Below are positions 32,775 to 46,300 of a stretch of 64,000 bases of DNA, in pieces. Source of the DNA: Cyathus striatus (lineage: Eukaryota; Basidiomycota; Agaricomycetes; Agaricales; Nidulariaceae). The stretch lies in the NCBI GenBank assembly GCA_025738555.1, contig JAOVFP010000011.1, positions 1,612,001 to 1,676,000 on the forward strand, given 5' to 3'. How positions within the stretch are numbered: position 1 is the first letter of the stretch; the number at the start of each line of letters is the position of its first letter. The notes beneath the pieces were generated by a model that ran no database searches, was not told the DNA's origin, and was given only the letters and a program-made list of their open reading frames with translations. Made by a program: the position numbers and the translations under genes.

Positions 32775-33607
32775 TGTTTTTATTACATGTTGTTCATAAT
32801 GGATTCAAACCCACCAATCCATGAATTTAGTTGTTCACAGGCTTGTGTATTGAATGCTCATTTGTGATATCTTTCACCATTTCTATCTTGTGCAATATAA
32901 ACAAGATTTGGTGAAGAACCATCTTGTGGTGCTGGATTACACTACTTTCTACAAAGGTAATCATCTGAGCAGTGATTTGTATAGTGATAGCCATCTACTA
33001 CAAAGCAGCTACTTTTAAACCAATCTACCCAACTTCCATTTGCAACTGCTGTTTGAAGAAGTTTACATGCCTTATCAATACATATGTAATCTGGTCTTAA
33101 TTCTTCATCAGGAAAAACATCTTCTAAGAATTTAAGTATATTGGTTGTTGACTCAGACTTCACAAACTTTGTACATGCAATTACAGCACCACATGGAGCA
33201 CATATTGTTTCTACACAATAATAGTCAGAGGCACTAAAATAATGAGATCTCTTTGAAATATTGTTATCTGACTCATTGTGAGGCTGCTGAACACATCTTC
33301 CTTTGTTTTTATTTCAAGGTGGATTTTCAGCTGGTTTGCAAAGCATTCTTTATGCACCATTTAAATAATCTGAACTATGTTCTAAATTATATTTATGCCA
33401 CATTTCCTGGTGCTCATTGCAATCTTGTGAATTATCTATTTTTTGATTTTGACAGTCACAAACACAGTATCTTGCTCCAAATTCTTGGTTGTGAACATCA
33501 CAAAATACACCTCCTCTATGGTTTACAAGTGTATTGGAACAATTGTCATATGCACAGTGCTTAAAATATGTATTAGTATAATATTGTTTAGTTTTAGTTG
33601 GCATTAC
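32775..33607 (-). pseudogene. CxC cysteine-cluster protein of KDZ-transposon type, copy 2
   Basis: The minus-strand reading has HCAYDNCSNTLVNHRGGVFC, YCVCDC and CNEHQEMW (33420-33560). Further on are YYCVETICAPCGAVIA (about 33200), DYICIDKACKLLQTAVANGS and VVDGYHYTNHCSDDYLCRK (32945-33090), then CNPAP and AFNTQACEQLNSWIGGFESI (32790-32940). The order equals copy 1. Stops include TAG in place of the Trp before CNPAP and TGA before AFNT and after ENPP. The 5' part is removed by the retroelement LTR that begins at 33613, and the 3' end stops at GGFESI. It is a relic of an accessory gene of KDZ-type mobile elements. Confidence 0.8.
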
Positions 33608-33612
33608 CTGTG

Positions 33613-33977
33613 TGTTAGGGACAGATGAGCAAAATACTTGAAGCTGAACTCAAACACTCGAATAAGAGAAAAGAAGTGAGTCTTATTGCTAATCTGGAAT
33701 AAACTAGCACAAGAATAGTGAATACTAACTAGAATGACCATATTTATAGACAATATCCATGAGGGAATCACATGTAAGTAACCTACACTACAACACATGT
33801 TCTACTGTGCATTTACATTAGAAACTCATGTATTACATATGGCTGAACTGTGCAACAGTGCCCACAGTCTTGATGAGTAACATATGTTGATATGCATGGA
33901 GTCCGCATTGTGTGTCATGTGGCTGGTCACATGACAATGATAAGATAAAGGATTAGATAAGGAACAAAATCCTAACA
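33613..33977 (-). repeat. 3' LTR of chromovirus 2
   Basis: Read on the minus strand it is TGTTAGGATTTTG to TGTCCCTAACA, 365 bp, with matching TGTTAGG/CCTAACA ends. It lies inside CxC copy 2. The base run CTGTG at 33608-33612 is the presumed target-site copy. Confidence 0.8.
33741..33748 (-). promoter_or_regulatory. TATA box of LTR 2
   Basis: TATAAATA on the minus strand, in the expected U3 position. Confidence 0.55.
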
Positions 33978-33993
33978 TTACTCCCACTTTAAG
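33978..33993 (-). other. Polypurine tract of chromovirus 2
   Basis: Minus-strand TTAAAGTGGGAGTAA directly precedes the LTR start TGTTAGG. Confidence 0.8.
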
Positions 33994-34201
33994 AGTTGTG
34001 TCCTCACAACATTTCTATGATTTCTTCAAGTTGTTGAAGTCGATAGTAGTCAATTATATGGATGAGGAGAATTGGAAGGTAATGAATGATTATGAAAACC
34101 AAAAGGATAGAGTTAAGGATTGTAATGAAGTAGAGGATGATAATAACTTCATCAGAGTACATTTTGGAGTAAATAAGTTCTTTGAAAAGTTCATTGTATA
34201 T

Positions 34202-37189
34202 TTATACATTTAGAGCTTCTGGGTTTTCCTGATGAAATTTGTTCAATAGACTTTTAGCTCCCAATAAGGCACTAATCAGTTCCCAGGTACAATCTTTGAA
34301 TGAATATCCTTTCCATTTTATTTTATATAATATTTGCTTCCAGTTCTTTTTCCATGCTAAAATAGATTCCACTTCATATTGTTCCTCATCATCAATTAGA
34401 ATTGTGGGTGGTGGTTTTGGTTTCTTCTGTGATGGGTATTGTGCTGGTATGTATTTAGATAATAGTTCTACATTGAAGGTTGAATTCTTTCTATTCCATG
34501 ATTTTGGTAATTCAAGTTTATAGACTGATTCTGCAACTTTTTCAATAATCTTAAAGGGTCTGTAATGTTTATCATCCAGTTTAGAAACTGGTCAATCCAT
34601 AATAGCATCCCATAGTTTTGTTTGCCAAGAATAAAGCAGCTTTTGCATTTTCTCTTGCTTTTTCCATTGTTTTAACAAATTCTTTGACTCCTGGCATACA
34701 TCTGTCTTATGGGCCCAATCATCTTGATTGTAGTTTATATAGATTCACATATATTGTTCTATTTCTTGATTGACCCTTTCTGTTTGTCCATTTGTCTGAG
34801 GTCTGTAGGACGTAGATAGATTCATTCAAATACCAAGTTGTTTTGTTAATTCCTTAGTAAAGAATGAGGCGAATTGAGATCCTTGATCACTGATAATTCT
34901 TTTAGGTACTCTGTAATGTTTAAAGATATTTTGGACATATTTTTCTGCTACTCCAGTGCTATTAATCTCCTTATTGCATGGTATGAAAGCTGCCATTTTT
35001 GAAAATCTATCAACTACCACCATTAGGAAATTGAACCCCCCAGATAATGGAAGTGGTCTGACAAAGTCTATTGATATCATATGCCATGGGTGTTCAGGAA
35101 CACTATTTGGAATAAGTTTACCAACTGGAGCAGATCTGTGAATATTTGTTCTTTGACATGCTTCACAGCCTGATACATATTTCTTGATATCTGTTCTTAG
35201 TCTAGGCCACCAGTAGTCACATCCAGATATTTCTGAATCATGGCATAATCTGGTTGTGTGTTCCCTTGATTTAGCATTTTTGGGAATATATACTTGATCT
35301 ATCCATGTGATGATACCTTCTGGAGATTTGATCCAATCTTTAGATTTGAGATCTAACATTTTAGTGACTTCTTTGTCTTGATTCTTTCTGGATTTTTCAA
35401 CTTGTTCCATAATTTCTTTGTCTTCTCTGTGAACTTCATATGTCTGTCTGAAGTGTTCCAGTTTAAGAAGAACAATATCTTCATTATCATGTTCTCCTTG
35501 TTCATGCCCAGCTCTTTGAGATAATAAATCTGCCTTTGTCATTTGATTTCCTGGTTTGTGATGCAGTGTATAATGAAATTCCAATAATTCAGTTGACCAC
35601 CTTGCTTGTTGATAATTTAGTTTTTGTGGTTTTCTGAAATATTGAAGATTTTTGTGATCTGTCCAGATTTCAAATATTTGTTTAGCTCCTAAAAGGTATT
35701 GTCTCCATGTATCTAATGCTCTCATGATTGTGAGCATTTCTTTATCATAGATCTCATAGTTCCTTTCAGTTGGGCTTAAAGTGTGTGAAAGAAATGTGAT
35801 TGGTTTAAATTTTCTGTCTGACTGTTCTTGTGAAAGAATAGCTCCATTAGCAAAATTGGATGAATCTGCTTCTATGTGGTATTTTCCATCATCATTTGGC
35901 ATTGCTAAAATAGGGGCTGATATAATTTTATCTTTCAGTTCAGAGAAGGCAAGAGCTTGATCAAGTTCCCATTTCCATTCTTTCTTTCCTGTTAATTCAT
36001 GAAGTGGTTTGCTATTTTTGCAAATCCTTGAATGAATTGATCATAGAAGTTAATGAATCCTAAAAATTGTTGCAGTTCTCATTTATTATTTGGGACTGGC
36101 CAATCTATTATGGCTTTTACTTATCCAGAGTCCATTCATACAGAATTCTTAGAAATAATAAGTCCGAGATATTCAACTTCTGCCTTTTTAAAGAAACATT
36201 TTTCTGGTTTTAGGTATAGTTCATGTTCTTCTAATTTTCTGAGAACTTGTTTAACCATTTTCCTATGTTCTTCTAAGGTTTCTGTGAATATAAGGATATT
36301 GTCCATGTACATGATCACAGTTCCTTTATTGATCTCCATTCTGAATATATCATTCATCATGGTTTGAAATGTTGCTGGTGAATTTGTGAGTCTGAAGAAC
36401 ATGACCAAAGGTTCAAATAATCCTTGATTTATTCTAAAAGTGGCATATTGTTTGTCTCCTTCCTTGATTCTGACATTGTTGTATCCCCATTGAATATCCA
36501 GTTTGGTAAAGTATCATGCCTTTTTGAGTTTATCTACTAATTCCTGAATCAATGGTAAAGGATATCTATTTTTAACCATCATTTCATTTAATTTTTGATA
36601 ATCTTGGATTGGTCTAAGTGAACCATCTTTTTTTTTAATAAAAAAGAATGGAGATGCCCAAGGTGATTTTGAAGGTCAAATGTGTCCTGAATTAAGATTC
36701 TCATTGAGGAATTCATCAAGTTGTTTCTGCTTGTCTAGATTCAATGGATATATTTTGCAATTGAATGATGTTGCTCCTGGTAATAATTCAATTGCATGAT
36801 CCCATGGTTTGTGAGGTGGGAGTTTAGGCAAATACTTTTTTGAACTCATAATAGTACATTGGAACAGTTTCTTTCCAATGCTTCTTTGGTTTTTGCTGAT
36901 TTTGTGCTTCAGCAATTTTCAAAGCAGTTGTCTGAAATGTTCTTAGTTCAATTTGTTTGAATAAGTTTATGGCTATAAGATGATCATCGGATTCTAGTTC
37001 TATTTATTGGTCAAGATCAGATTCATCTTCTTCAGGATCCATAGTATTAATAATTGGGGTACATTCTATCAGACAACATGTGGATTAGATTGTGCCTTCC
37101 TTCCAATCTATTTCTGGATTATGAATCTTAAGCCAATCATATCCAATGAACATTGATGCCTTTCCTAGGTTCAAAACTGCAAATTGTAA
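34202..37189 (-). pseudogene. pol: Pol of chromovirus 2: RT, RNase H, integrase, chromodomain
   Basis: In coding order: FIGYDWLKIHNPEIDW (protease end, about 37130); RT motifs [21 protein letters not shown] (36620) and YFTKLDIQWGYNNVRI (36500). The catalytic box reads YMDN instead of YLDD/YMDD (36310). RNase H follows (HIEADSSNFANGAI, 35870; WTDHKNLQYF). The integrase has a zinc-finger C-x2-C (SGCEACQRT, 35165) and a D-D-E core (VVVDRFSKMA, SDQGSQF, TNGQTERVNQ). The chromodomain (YEVESILAW, YKIKWKGYSFKDCTWE) ends at 34202. Stops are mostly TGA at arginine-like positions (before PSKSP, YFTKL, MDSG, ELQQFLGF, MNLST, IYINY), with a frame change near 36015. Inactive. Confidence 0.9.
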
Positions 37190-37229
37190 TATAAAAAATA
37201 GGGCTGGCTAGTGGCAAAACCCACTACCT

Positions 37230-39430
37230 AACAATAAAACAAAAGGGCCAGGTAAGAGAATTGAGAACATGTATTAATAATACAAATTTAAAATACAGTA
37301 ATTGATACAATAGATTAAAACTTATATATGTTGTGTATATGAAGTTCATAAGTCTGGAAGGGAACAGACTGTTATAGGTGAGATTAAAATAAGGCAAATG
37401 GAAATACCCTGGACATATCAGACTTGTTAAGCCTTTGTAGAAATTCAGCAGTGATGAAAACTGTAGTTCCTGGAATGAGTTGCCAAAAAGTTTCCTTGAA
37501 AAGAAGGATTAGTGAATGTGAGACGATACTCAATGAATCAGAATAAGTAGAAGTGAACATACATCAGTGAGTGAGAAGGAGGTAAAGCAGATGTGATAGT
37601 CCTCCCTATCAGGTGCAGATTTGAAAAAGACAGAAGAAATAGTAGAAGACTAGAGCTAGTTAGAAATGGCAGTAGTGTAGTAAAATGTTAACTAACCAGA
37701 AAGAATGTTATAATGTGAGTGTCCATTTCTTCAATTTTTTGAAAAAAGGATATTTGGTTTTGGAAACATGTTTGAGTGTCATTACAAGATTGTGAAGGAC
37801 AAGCTATGATGACAGCAAGGGTACTGTCATCATTATGAGAGCATGACTTAAATTCACTGAAGAAAGTCAAGACCTGGCTATTACCCTCAGCAGAACATTG
37901 GCTTGAGTAGGTAATCTTGGAAGAGCAGATGATTGAAATTAAATTTCTGCCATAAACATTTGCTCCCAAAGCAGGAGTTGAGGACATGCCAAGCTCTTGA
38001 GAAAGGAATGAGATCAGAGACATGTGACAAAGAATATATTGGAATGATTAGGAAAGGAGGAATCACATTGCAGGGTTAATATAGGCAAAGATATGCAATA
38101 CAAATGATTTATGAATAGAGCCAAAACTATTAAATAGGAAGGATATAAATAGCACAAAGCAAACAGTGGGGACAAAGGGGACAAGTAAATATAGCAATTC
38201 AGTTGTAGGCCAAGGGTAATAAGTGAGCAAAGCTGAGTACAAGGTGAATGGACAAAGAGAGCTAATGAGTTTGCGGAGGAAAACATGAAGGAAAGAGATC
38301 TTACAACCTTAGTGCATGACTGGTAATGTTTAGAACAAACCTTAAAATTGGTATGTATTGTTTCTCCTAATCTTCATATCTATCCTTCATCTAATCTGGG
38401 TAGTACAATCATGGAGTGATGTTGAGCACAGTTGAAGGGGACAGGGCCGGGAGTCAAAGTCTCATGTACATTCATATCTTTCTTTGCACATGAGAGATCT
38501 ATAGGGGCATAACAAAGGAGACTGAGAAGCTGGCAAGATGGAGGAGACTCGATAACAGCTATATGTGGGAGAGAACTGTGAGGTATGTTTTGCCTATCTG
38601 TTGAGTACCATACATGTAGCATTTGGAAATAGCAATCATTAAGTATCTTCTATGCATGGCAGCTATGGTTGTTGAAAAAGAAGACTGAGTATGTATTCCG
38701 ATGTACCTAAAATCATGTTGAGCCAAAATTTAAGGAGAGGGGCTGGGTGTTAAACCAAAGATGAGCCATATCTGTGTGTCAATGATATTGTGATGTGCTG
38801 CCAGCTGGCACTGTGTAACCACATGCCTACTTCCCCCTGCAATGGTACAACATGGTGCAACAGCAACTTCAACAGAGGGAATATGTGGAGCCGATGATGA
38901 AGCAATAAGTCAACTAGCCATGACGGAAGCACCCAAGGGTGTGCTGGGATGATTTGAGCATATGATATGTTGTAAACAGGTTTCACCACAATGGAAAGTA
39001 CCATGTCTGTGAGATTGAAGGCACATGCACATTCCAATATGTAGAGTCATTATGCCATGTTTGCTAGTAAATCAATGACCAACTGTCACCATTGAAATGT
39101 CTCAAATGCAAGGCATAGTAAGATAAGGAGAATGGATGGGAGCAAGTGTATCAATGATGAACTTTATGAAGATAAGCAGAACCAGCAGAAGATATGAGTG
39201 TGGAAATGAAACCCTTGCCTAGGCTGTTGGAATGTAGTACACGATCAATTATGGTTGCTAATGAGGAAATTCACAATAATATGCAGGAGTGTTTAAGTAA
39301 GGTGAAATTGAAATTGAGCATTAGATACAGTAAACTGTTACAAGCACGAAAATGAGTAAAGAGTAAAAGGAGTTCTATGTGTGAGAGATTTAATTGAAAA
39401 GCAGGAATTGAGTCATGAAAAGAAAGAATG
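37230..39430. other. Helitron 3' region, no recognised gene
   Basis: Minus-strand stretches at 37688-38023 (Ser/Cys-rich, AEGNSQVLTFFSEFKSCSHN) and 38750-39037 look weakly coding. They may be exons of decayed passenger genes. I could not link them into a gene. Confidence 0.3.
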
Positions 39431-39437
39431 GGAACAG

Positions 39438-40678
39438 CTAGTTCTTCTTGAACCCTTTCTCCCTAAGCCTTTTAGATGGAGGGCCATCATCAGTGACTGC
39501 CACAGACATTGCGATAGTGGCAATGGGAGATTTCTCCACAACTTTGGATGGAGCAGCATCATTGGAGATTGGGGTGGGGATCAAATTATTCGTTGGCTTG
39601 TTGAATGGTGCAATGACACACAATTTCTTAATCAGCAATTGAAAGATCTGTATACAAATTTAAAAGTTGTTTATGAAGAAGATAAGGCAAGAAAAAACCT
39701 TTTTGTTGGCATTAGGCCACCAGTACAAAATTGTTGCCTTGATCTCAACAAGTGTACCTGGGCACAAGGTGGAAAGAATTTCAGAGGGATGGATGAATTT
39801 GTCATCGATATTGTAGTAGGGCAACTGAATCAGTTTGTTGTTGACAAGCTTAAAATTATCTGAATTGTAATCGCTTTGAACATTTGGTTCAAAAAAGCCA
39901 TCAGGCAATTGAACTATAAATGAAGGTGAGATTATGAAGTTTGGAAGAAATTTTAAAGGAATTACACTGTTCATTGACAGGAGAATCAATGGAACCAGTA
40001 GTGGACTTTTTCAGATCACGGAGGGTTCATTTTTTGGGAACAATGGTTGGAACTTGGACAGGCTTAGAATAAAAAGAATTTGGTAAGTGATCATAAACTT
40101 AAGTGGAGATGAGTAGAAGATTTACTTTGTATTTTTGCTCAGATACAAATCGAATCAAATTGAAGGCATTGCTATTGGGCTTCTTGGAAATGGAGGAAAT
40201 AATATCCAGGTTTGTGAGGTTTTTGGTTTCAGCCGAAATGATTTCATGCATAGTGGCAATCTGATTTTGAAATGCCAGGACTAATTCAGGGGGACAACCA
40301 GTAGGTACTTCGAGTACAATTGTATCCTTGACTTTGGATCTGTCCTGAATTGGCTGATAACAAAGATTAAGAAAAGTGATTAAGTGGAGTATGAGAGGGA
40401 TATAAACTTACTAGATAGTCTTTGTTAAGAGCATTACCTTGAGCTCCAATAGCCGTCCCATAAGAAGATGAGACAACTTGTCCAAACCAAGTATATTCAG
40501 TCTCAGGCCCTTTAATCTCAACATGAGAGTGGAAAACAACTTGTCCAAATCTGTTTGGGCCAAGAGGTTCAACGACCTTTGGAAGCAAGTTGGTTCCATA
40601 GTTAATTTTACCACTACTGGGGGCAAGATAGTTCTCCATATCTGCAAGTTTATCAGATCCCTTTCTCAATGTGTTCAT
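39438..40678 (-). pseudogene. Five-exon Helitron accessory gene, unknown family
   Basis: Five exons join in phase: 40678-40412, 40353-40126, 40062-39966, 39913-39699 and 39647-39438. Introns are 51-63 bp with GTAAGT, GTAAAT, GTAATT and GTTTTT donors. The product is about 338 residues with a single internal TGA (after VPTIVPKK, where Arg is plausible). Exon 1 has EYTWFGQVVSSSYGTAIGAQ. Exon 4 has HPSEILSTLCPGTLVEIKA, ILYWWPN and KK, joined to FQLLIKKLCVIAP. This beta-rich pattern resembles an OB-fold, and Helitrons in other eukaryotes carry RPA-like single-strand DNA-binding genes. That assignment is an inference. The gene ends in a basic tail (PPSKRLREKGFKKN) like a nuclear signal. Confidence 0.6.
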
Positions 40679-40995
40679 CAAAGCAAGTGATGGTGGAAGA
40701 CATGGTGGAAGGTGAGATGTAAGAAACAAGGAATAGGAACCTGAACAAATTTATAAGAAATATTTGAATACAAGCTAGACAATACAGATAAATTTTATAG
40801 TATGTACTCAATTAGAAACAATAGGCAATAGCTGAATAGATTTAGATACAATACAGAAAATCAACTGAATTAAGTAGATAAAGTGATCTGAATAGTGAAT
40901 GGAATCAATTTATGAAAAAGGGGTTGTTTTCAATTACAAAAAATGGACAACAGCTGAAGAGAATTACACATTCATAAGACATTGTCTTTTACTAG

Positions 40996-43063
40996 GGGCA
41001 GGCAGAAAATTCTGTGCACGCACAAACATGAGCGTGAGTTGAGCGTGCACACTCAGTGTCTGTGCATGGAAATTCGACCCTGAGCATGAATATTCCGTAC
41101 GTGAGCATGAATAATATGTAAGTGAGTGTGAAGCAATATGTTGTTATAATATAGTACTTAGTATCCTACATGCATGCTGTACTACTGCATGTCATTATGG
41201 CCTAACTGAAAAGTACATAAATGTTATATTCAAGTTCACGCTCAAGTTAATTGAGCTTGAGTGTGAGCATGATAGTTAATCATGTTCACGCTCCCAATTA
41301 TTCCTGAAATTTGAGTGTAAGGTTGCATATGGATATTATATTCACGCCACGCTCAATTTAATCATTTCCTGAAACTTGAGTATAAGTTTGAATATAGATA
41401 TTGTATTGACATTCACATTTAACTTAATGGAGTTCGGGTGTAGTATTCATATTCACGCACACACATATATCCTTTTACTTGAGTGTGATTGAATAAAAAC
41501 ATAATATTAATATTCACGCTTATTACACTCACATTCACCCTCAAGTCACAGGAATGAAGCATGAGCATGCATAACTATATTATGCATGCTCACTAAGCCT
41601 CACTTACAGACAATATTCATGAACGTGAATACATTTCATGTTAACACTCATGGTCGAGCTCATTTTAATTGAGAGTGAGCATAGATAAAAGTATTATACT
41701 CACGCTCACTCTTAATTAAAATGTGTTTGAGCGTGAGCGTGAAATAGTGCAGGTAGACAATTCCATGCACGCTCAGGGTCTGCGCGTGGAAATTGGACCC
41801 TGAGCGTGAATAATATATGCAAGTGAGCGTGAAGCATTAGGATGTCATAAATATACTATTATACTAAGTACATACTGTAGCATCGTGTCTTTATGATATG
41901 TCTTAACATGAATTAAATATCATACTAATGTTCTTGCTCAAGCTAACCGGGTTTGAGCATGAGCGTGATAAGTATTCCTATTCACGCTCACGCATATTTA
42001 CCATAAATTATGCACAAGTGTTATATTCATACTCACACTCACACTCGGTTTACTTGAGATTTAGTACGAGCATGATAGAATACCTATCACGCTCATGTAT
42101 ATTTGCATAGTATAACTGCACGCGAGTACTATACTTACACTCACGCTCAATGTCCTTTGACTTGAGCGTGAGCGTGATCAGTATTCCTATTCACGCTCAA
42201 GCTTATTTCCTATAATTTGAGAGTAAGCATGAATATAGATATTTTATATGTATGCTCATGCATGTTTACTAACTTGAGCTCGGTATGTGTATTGTATTAC
42301 CATTTTCATGCGAGCATGTATCTCCCAATGTCACTTGAGCATGAGCATGATCAGTATTATTACTCACACTCATGGTTATATCCTATAATTTAAGAGTGAA
42401 CATGTATTATATTAATGTTCACTTATAATTAAAATGTGTTTGGGTGTGTGCATGTGCATGAATATGTACTTTCATGCTCACACACAAGTATCACTAAGTA
42501 TTTTGTATTATATTTAAGTGTGGTTGTGTCTATTGTGCTTAACATTACTTACTGCTCCTCTCACATGTACATGAAGTCAAAATACAAATGTAACATTTAA
42601 TCTTATAGTGAGCGTGGAGTAGAGACCTTGAGCGTGAGTTGACAAACCTTGAGCGTGAAGACTTAGACACTGTGCGTGAAAATATGGACCCTGTGTGTGA
42701 GATGTTGACCCTGTGCATGAAATGAAATCTTGAGCGTGATGTGAGCATGAAAAATGAGTGTGCATGTTCAAGTTTGAGCATGAATAATATCGCCTTGAGC
42801 GTGAAATTTAATATTTATTCTTCTACTTCTGAGTATTTATCTTGCTTAAAAACTTTACCTGCAGTGGCAATAAGACTATAATAGTACAGTACCAGTATAT
42901 ACACTTGATTTACAATTAGTTTGACTTAGAAATAGGCCTGTTATAATTATTAAATATATCTTGAGCGTGACACGCTCACCTACTGAGCATGAAAATTTGA
43001 CCTTGAGCGTGGCACGCTCAGTCACGCTCACTTTTGTGCGTGCATGGTAAAAACTACGTGCCC
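40996..43063. mobile_element. Mutator-type palindromic element packed with TGAGCGTGA
   Basis: TTTTACTAG flanks both ends (40987-40995 and 43064-43072), a 9-bp duplication as made by Mutator-like transposases. The ends are GGGCAGGCAG and, inverted, GGGCACGTAG, followed on both sides by TGCACGCACAAA and TGAGCGTGA. The 2,068-bp body repeats TGAGCGTGA/TCACGCTCA dozens of times in both orientations and has no gene. A fragment of the right end is at 57230-57510. Confidence 0.8.
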
Positions 43064-43099
43064 TTTTACTAGGTCTTGAACTGATTGACTCATTTATGA

Positions 43100-43342
43100 T
43101 TGAGTCTCTTTCCAGTTGCCATTTTTTGGGGACATCATGACGATGAAAAGTGGACAGGGACATTACCTCATCATCATCATTATAATGTTCTGAGGGAGGA
43201 GGGATATATTGAGAAGGAAGTATATCATGAAAGTTGGCATAAGCCTGATTGGTTTGAAAAAAGGTTAAAGTATTCTTGTCTAGGACTGAAAGTCAGTGTA
43301 ATTCAGCTCGCAAATCCTGAGAGGGATGAGAAGTTATTCTAG
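43100..43342 (+). other. Plus-strand coding-like segment
   Basis: After an intron-like GAGTCTCTTTCCAG there is an 81-codon open stretch with WGHHDDEKWTGTLPHHHHYN and HKPDWFEKRL. It runs against the Helitron gene. It may be a captured exon or chance; no family recognised. Confidence 0.2.
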
Positions 43343-46300
43343 CCATGTCAAAGCTATGAAGAATTAGTAGACCATCCAAAGATTTAACACGAGAGATCAT
43401 GACATAAGGCTGTTCACTTCCATGACAATTGCGCAAGTCAACAATTACTTTATTCAAAGTTTTTCCTTGTGCTTTGTGGGCTGTCATTGCAAAAGATGGA
43501 ACTAGTGGTAATTGTCGTCATTTTATCATACATTTTTATGTGTAAAAGGGTCAATAAAGCTGAGTTCTGTTACATCAGGCAAAACCACAGCCTCTTTCTC
43601 ACATAGATGAGGCATTGCATTGCTAGTCATTGTATCAAGATAAACAATACAAGAGGAGGCTTCACGATGACCCCATTGGTTAATTGAATATCAAATGGAT
43701 TTTAACTTGCCAATGGAACCATTTACAATACCTCCAGGTACATCAAAATTTTGAGTGATCATTACAGGCATGCCAGGCAGAAGTGGTAGATGACCAAGTC
43801 GAGAATTTGTTTGACCAGAATGCATAGATAATAAATGGGTTCGGAGATCATTGTCAAGTATAAAGTTGCCACAATGTGAGTCAGAAGCATGATACCAAGA
43901 AAGAGTCTGGTTCACATCATGTGAGAATGTAAGGGCAGCCCTTTCATTTAACAAATCCTTGCTTAAGTTATCACAAACAATAATAGGGCATTGTTTCCAC
44001 TCACTCCAATCAGGAGAAACATTTTGTAAAACATGCTGGGACAAAAGTTGATAATCAGCATAAGAACAGTTACCAAGTTGAAGACACTGGAGCAAATGAA
44101 GAAATGAGGTATTAGCAAAGCCAGATTGTCGCATAACCTGTTTCAAAATTACAACAGTGTCAATTTTCAACCATGACAATTTCACATCAATGTCTTTCTG
44201 ACCACTTTTGGATGCATCTGAATGCAAGGCAGTGTTAATATTTCTAAAAAGTTTGGATTGTCCAACTGGAGGAAGCTGAGCAAAATCACCAGCAAATATA
44301 ATATTGATTCCTCCAAATGGAGAAGTATTACCTTTAGCAATAACCAGAGCTTCATTAATATCAACCAGTAGTGAACAACCTATCATGGATACTTCATCAA
44401 TGAACAAATAATCTACACCTTGCCACATTGCTGCAAGGTCTTCATGAGTTTTAGAAGAGGCACCTTTAGCAAGTTTAAGCTGAGTCAAATATAATGCAGC
44501 ATGTACAGTCATTCCCTGAATGTTTTGAGCTGCTGCACCTGTAAAAGATAGTAGTCAAAAACGTCGTTGCTGATTTCTGCATAGGAACATTTGTTGCCAA
44601 CAGTTAATAACTCTGGATTTCCCTGTTCCACCATCTCCACCCAAATACATACATAGTTGATCTGGAGAAGTTTTCTGACTGTGTTCGGCAACAATTATAA
44701 ATGCCTCTGACTGTTCATAGTTCAATGTAAATTCTTGGATTATAGATGGAATTGAAGAATGAGGATTATGCTCAGTATCTAGAAAAGATGGGCTAGTGGA
44801 GGAACTTGATACAATTTCAAGTGGAAGGGATGAAGTGAAAGATTGAGTAGAGTCAACAATTGACATTGTGGGAGGAATAGGGTTAGTTGGTGGGTCAGGG
44901 ATTGGGATAAGTGATATCTGAGTCTGATTTTTATAAAGTTCTTTTCTTTCAGCATAAGTTTTTTTCCACAAATCTTCAATTTCTAAATCAGAAGACAAGT
45001 ATTCATGATTATTTTGATTTGAAATGTTACTAGTAGAATTAGAAGTTGTGTTGAAATGTAGAGGAAACATTCCTGCAGCTTCAGCATGAGATACACAATC
45101 TGAAGCATTTGTATCTTGTAAATTGTAACCAGCAATTGATGACTTTTGAATGGATTCCAAATGTTTAAGAATTTCAGTTTCTACATTATCATCACCTGTG
45201 AAGTCATCTGGTGCTTGAGTATGATTATTATGCTGTTGTCTATGATGAGATGATCTTGATTTAACCATTTTAGCAAAGTGATCATCTCTGCTATCTTTGC
45301 ATTTATTGAGAACTTGCATATTGTGTATAATTGTTTGAATATATTGACAGCAGCTAGCATTGAAATCATCAAAAGCCTCCAACCATGAGTTGTGATGCTG
45401 TCTGAGATCATTTACATTTCTCCAAGGAAGGAAGAAAATTAACATTAGATGTGCATGTCATACACGAGATGAATCATGATCCTGACGAGGTAAAGATGAT
45501 CCACAAGGTACATTAATGTAGTATGAACCTGGAAATCTGATTACACTTTCATGTGTAGATGCCTCAGAATGATCAGAGAGAAATGGAACACAAGATTTTG
45601 ATTTTGTTGTGGAAAGACCATTAGCATTTTGACTGTTATTACTTTCATTATGAGTAATCAAATTATGCTCAGCTGTAGACTCATTAGTGTTTCCTTTCTT
45701 TTTACATCTCTCTTTATCAGTTTGTGAAATAAAGTCCCATAAGCACATGTCATTTAAAGCAGATCCTTGATATACATAATCAGCAATTTGAGATGCTTTA
45801 GGGATCAGACCTCCATTGTGATTAGCATTTACAGTCACATCATCCCCATCATTGAAAGTAAAATTATCATCATCAGCATTCTCACTGCCATCATCAATAG
45901 CATTAATGTCAGATGGATCATTCTCTTCATCTGATACTGGAAGATCATTGTAACATTCAGGAGAAGGCAATTGCTGGTCAATAAACTGCTCAAAACCCAT
46001 CCAAAACAGATTACGAAATGAGTGGCTAGTATAGTGATCACCATTATCCAATAAGTAAGATGCAACTTGTTGTGCAGAGAGTTCCTGATGAGATATCATA
46101 GCATATGAACATTTTTGAAGCAACCTTTTGGCTTGCATATCCACATCATTATCATTAACTGTTAAAGATTCTTCCTGAGTAAGTTTTTGCAAAGCAACTT
46201 GAAGAGCTGAAAAAGCTATATGTAATTTTAATGGAGACTTTGAGATGTAATCAGCAATATAATAGAAAATAGCTTTGGCAGCAGGACCTGACAAAATAAA

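Noticed and set aside
37688..39037. Additional Helitron passenger gene
   Set aside because: Open stretches at 37688-38023 and 38750-39037 could not be joined by splice sites and show no motif.
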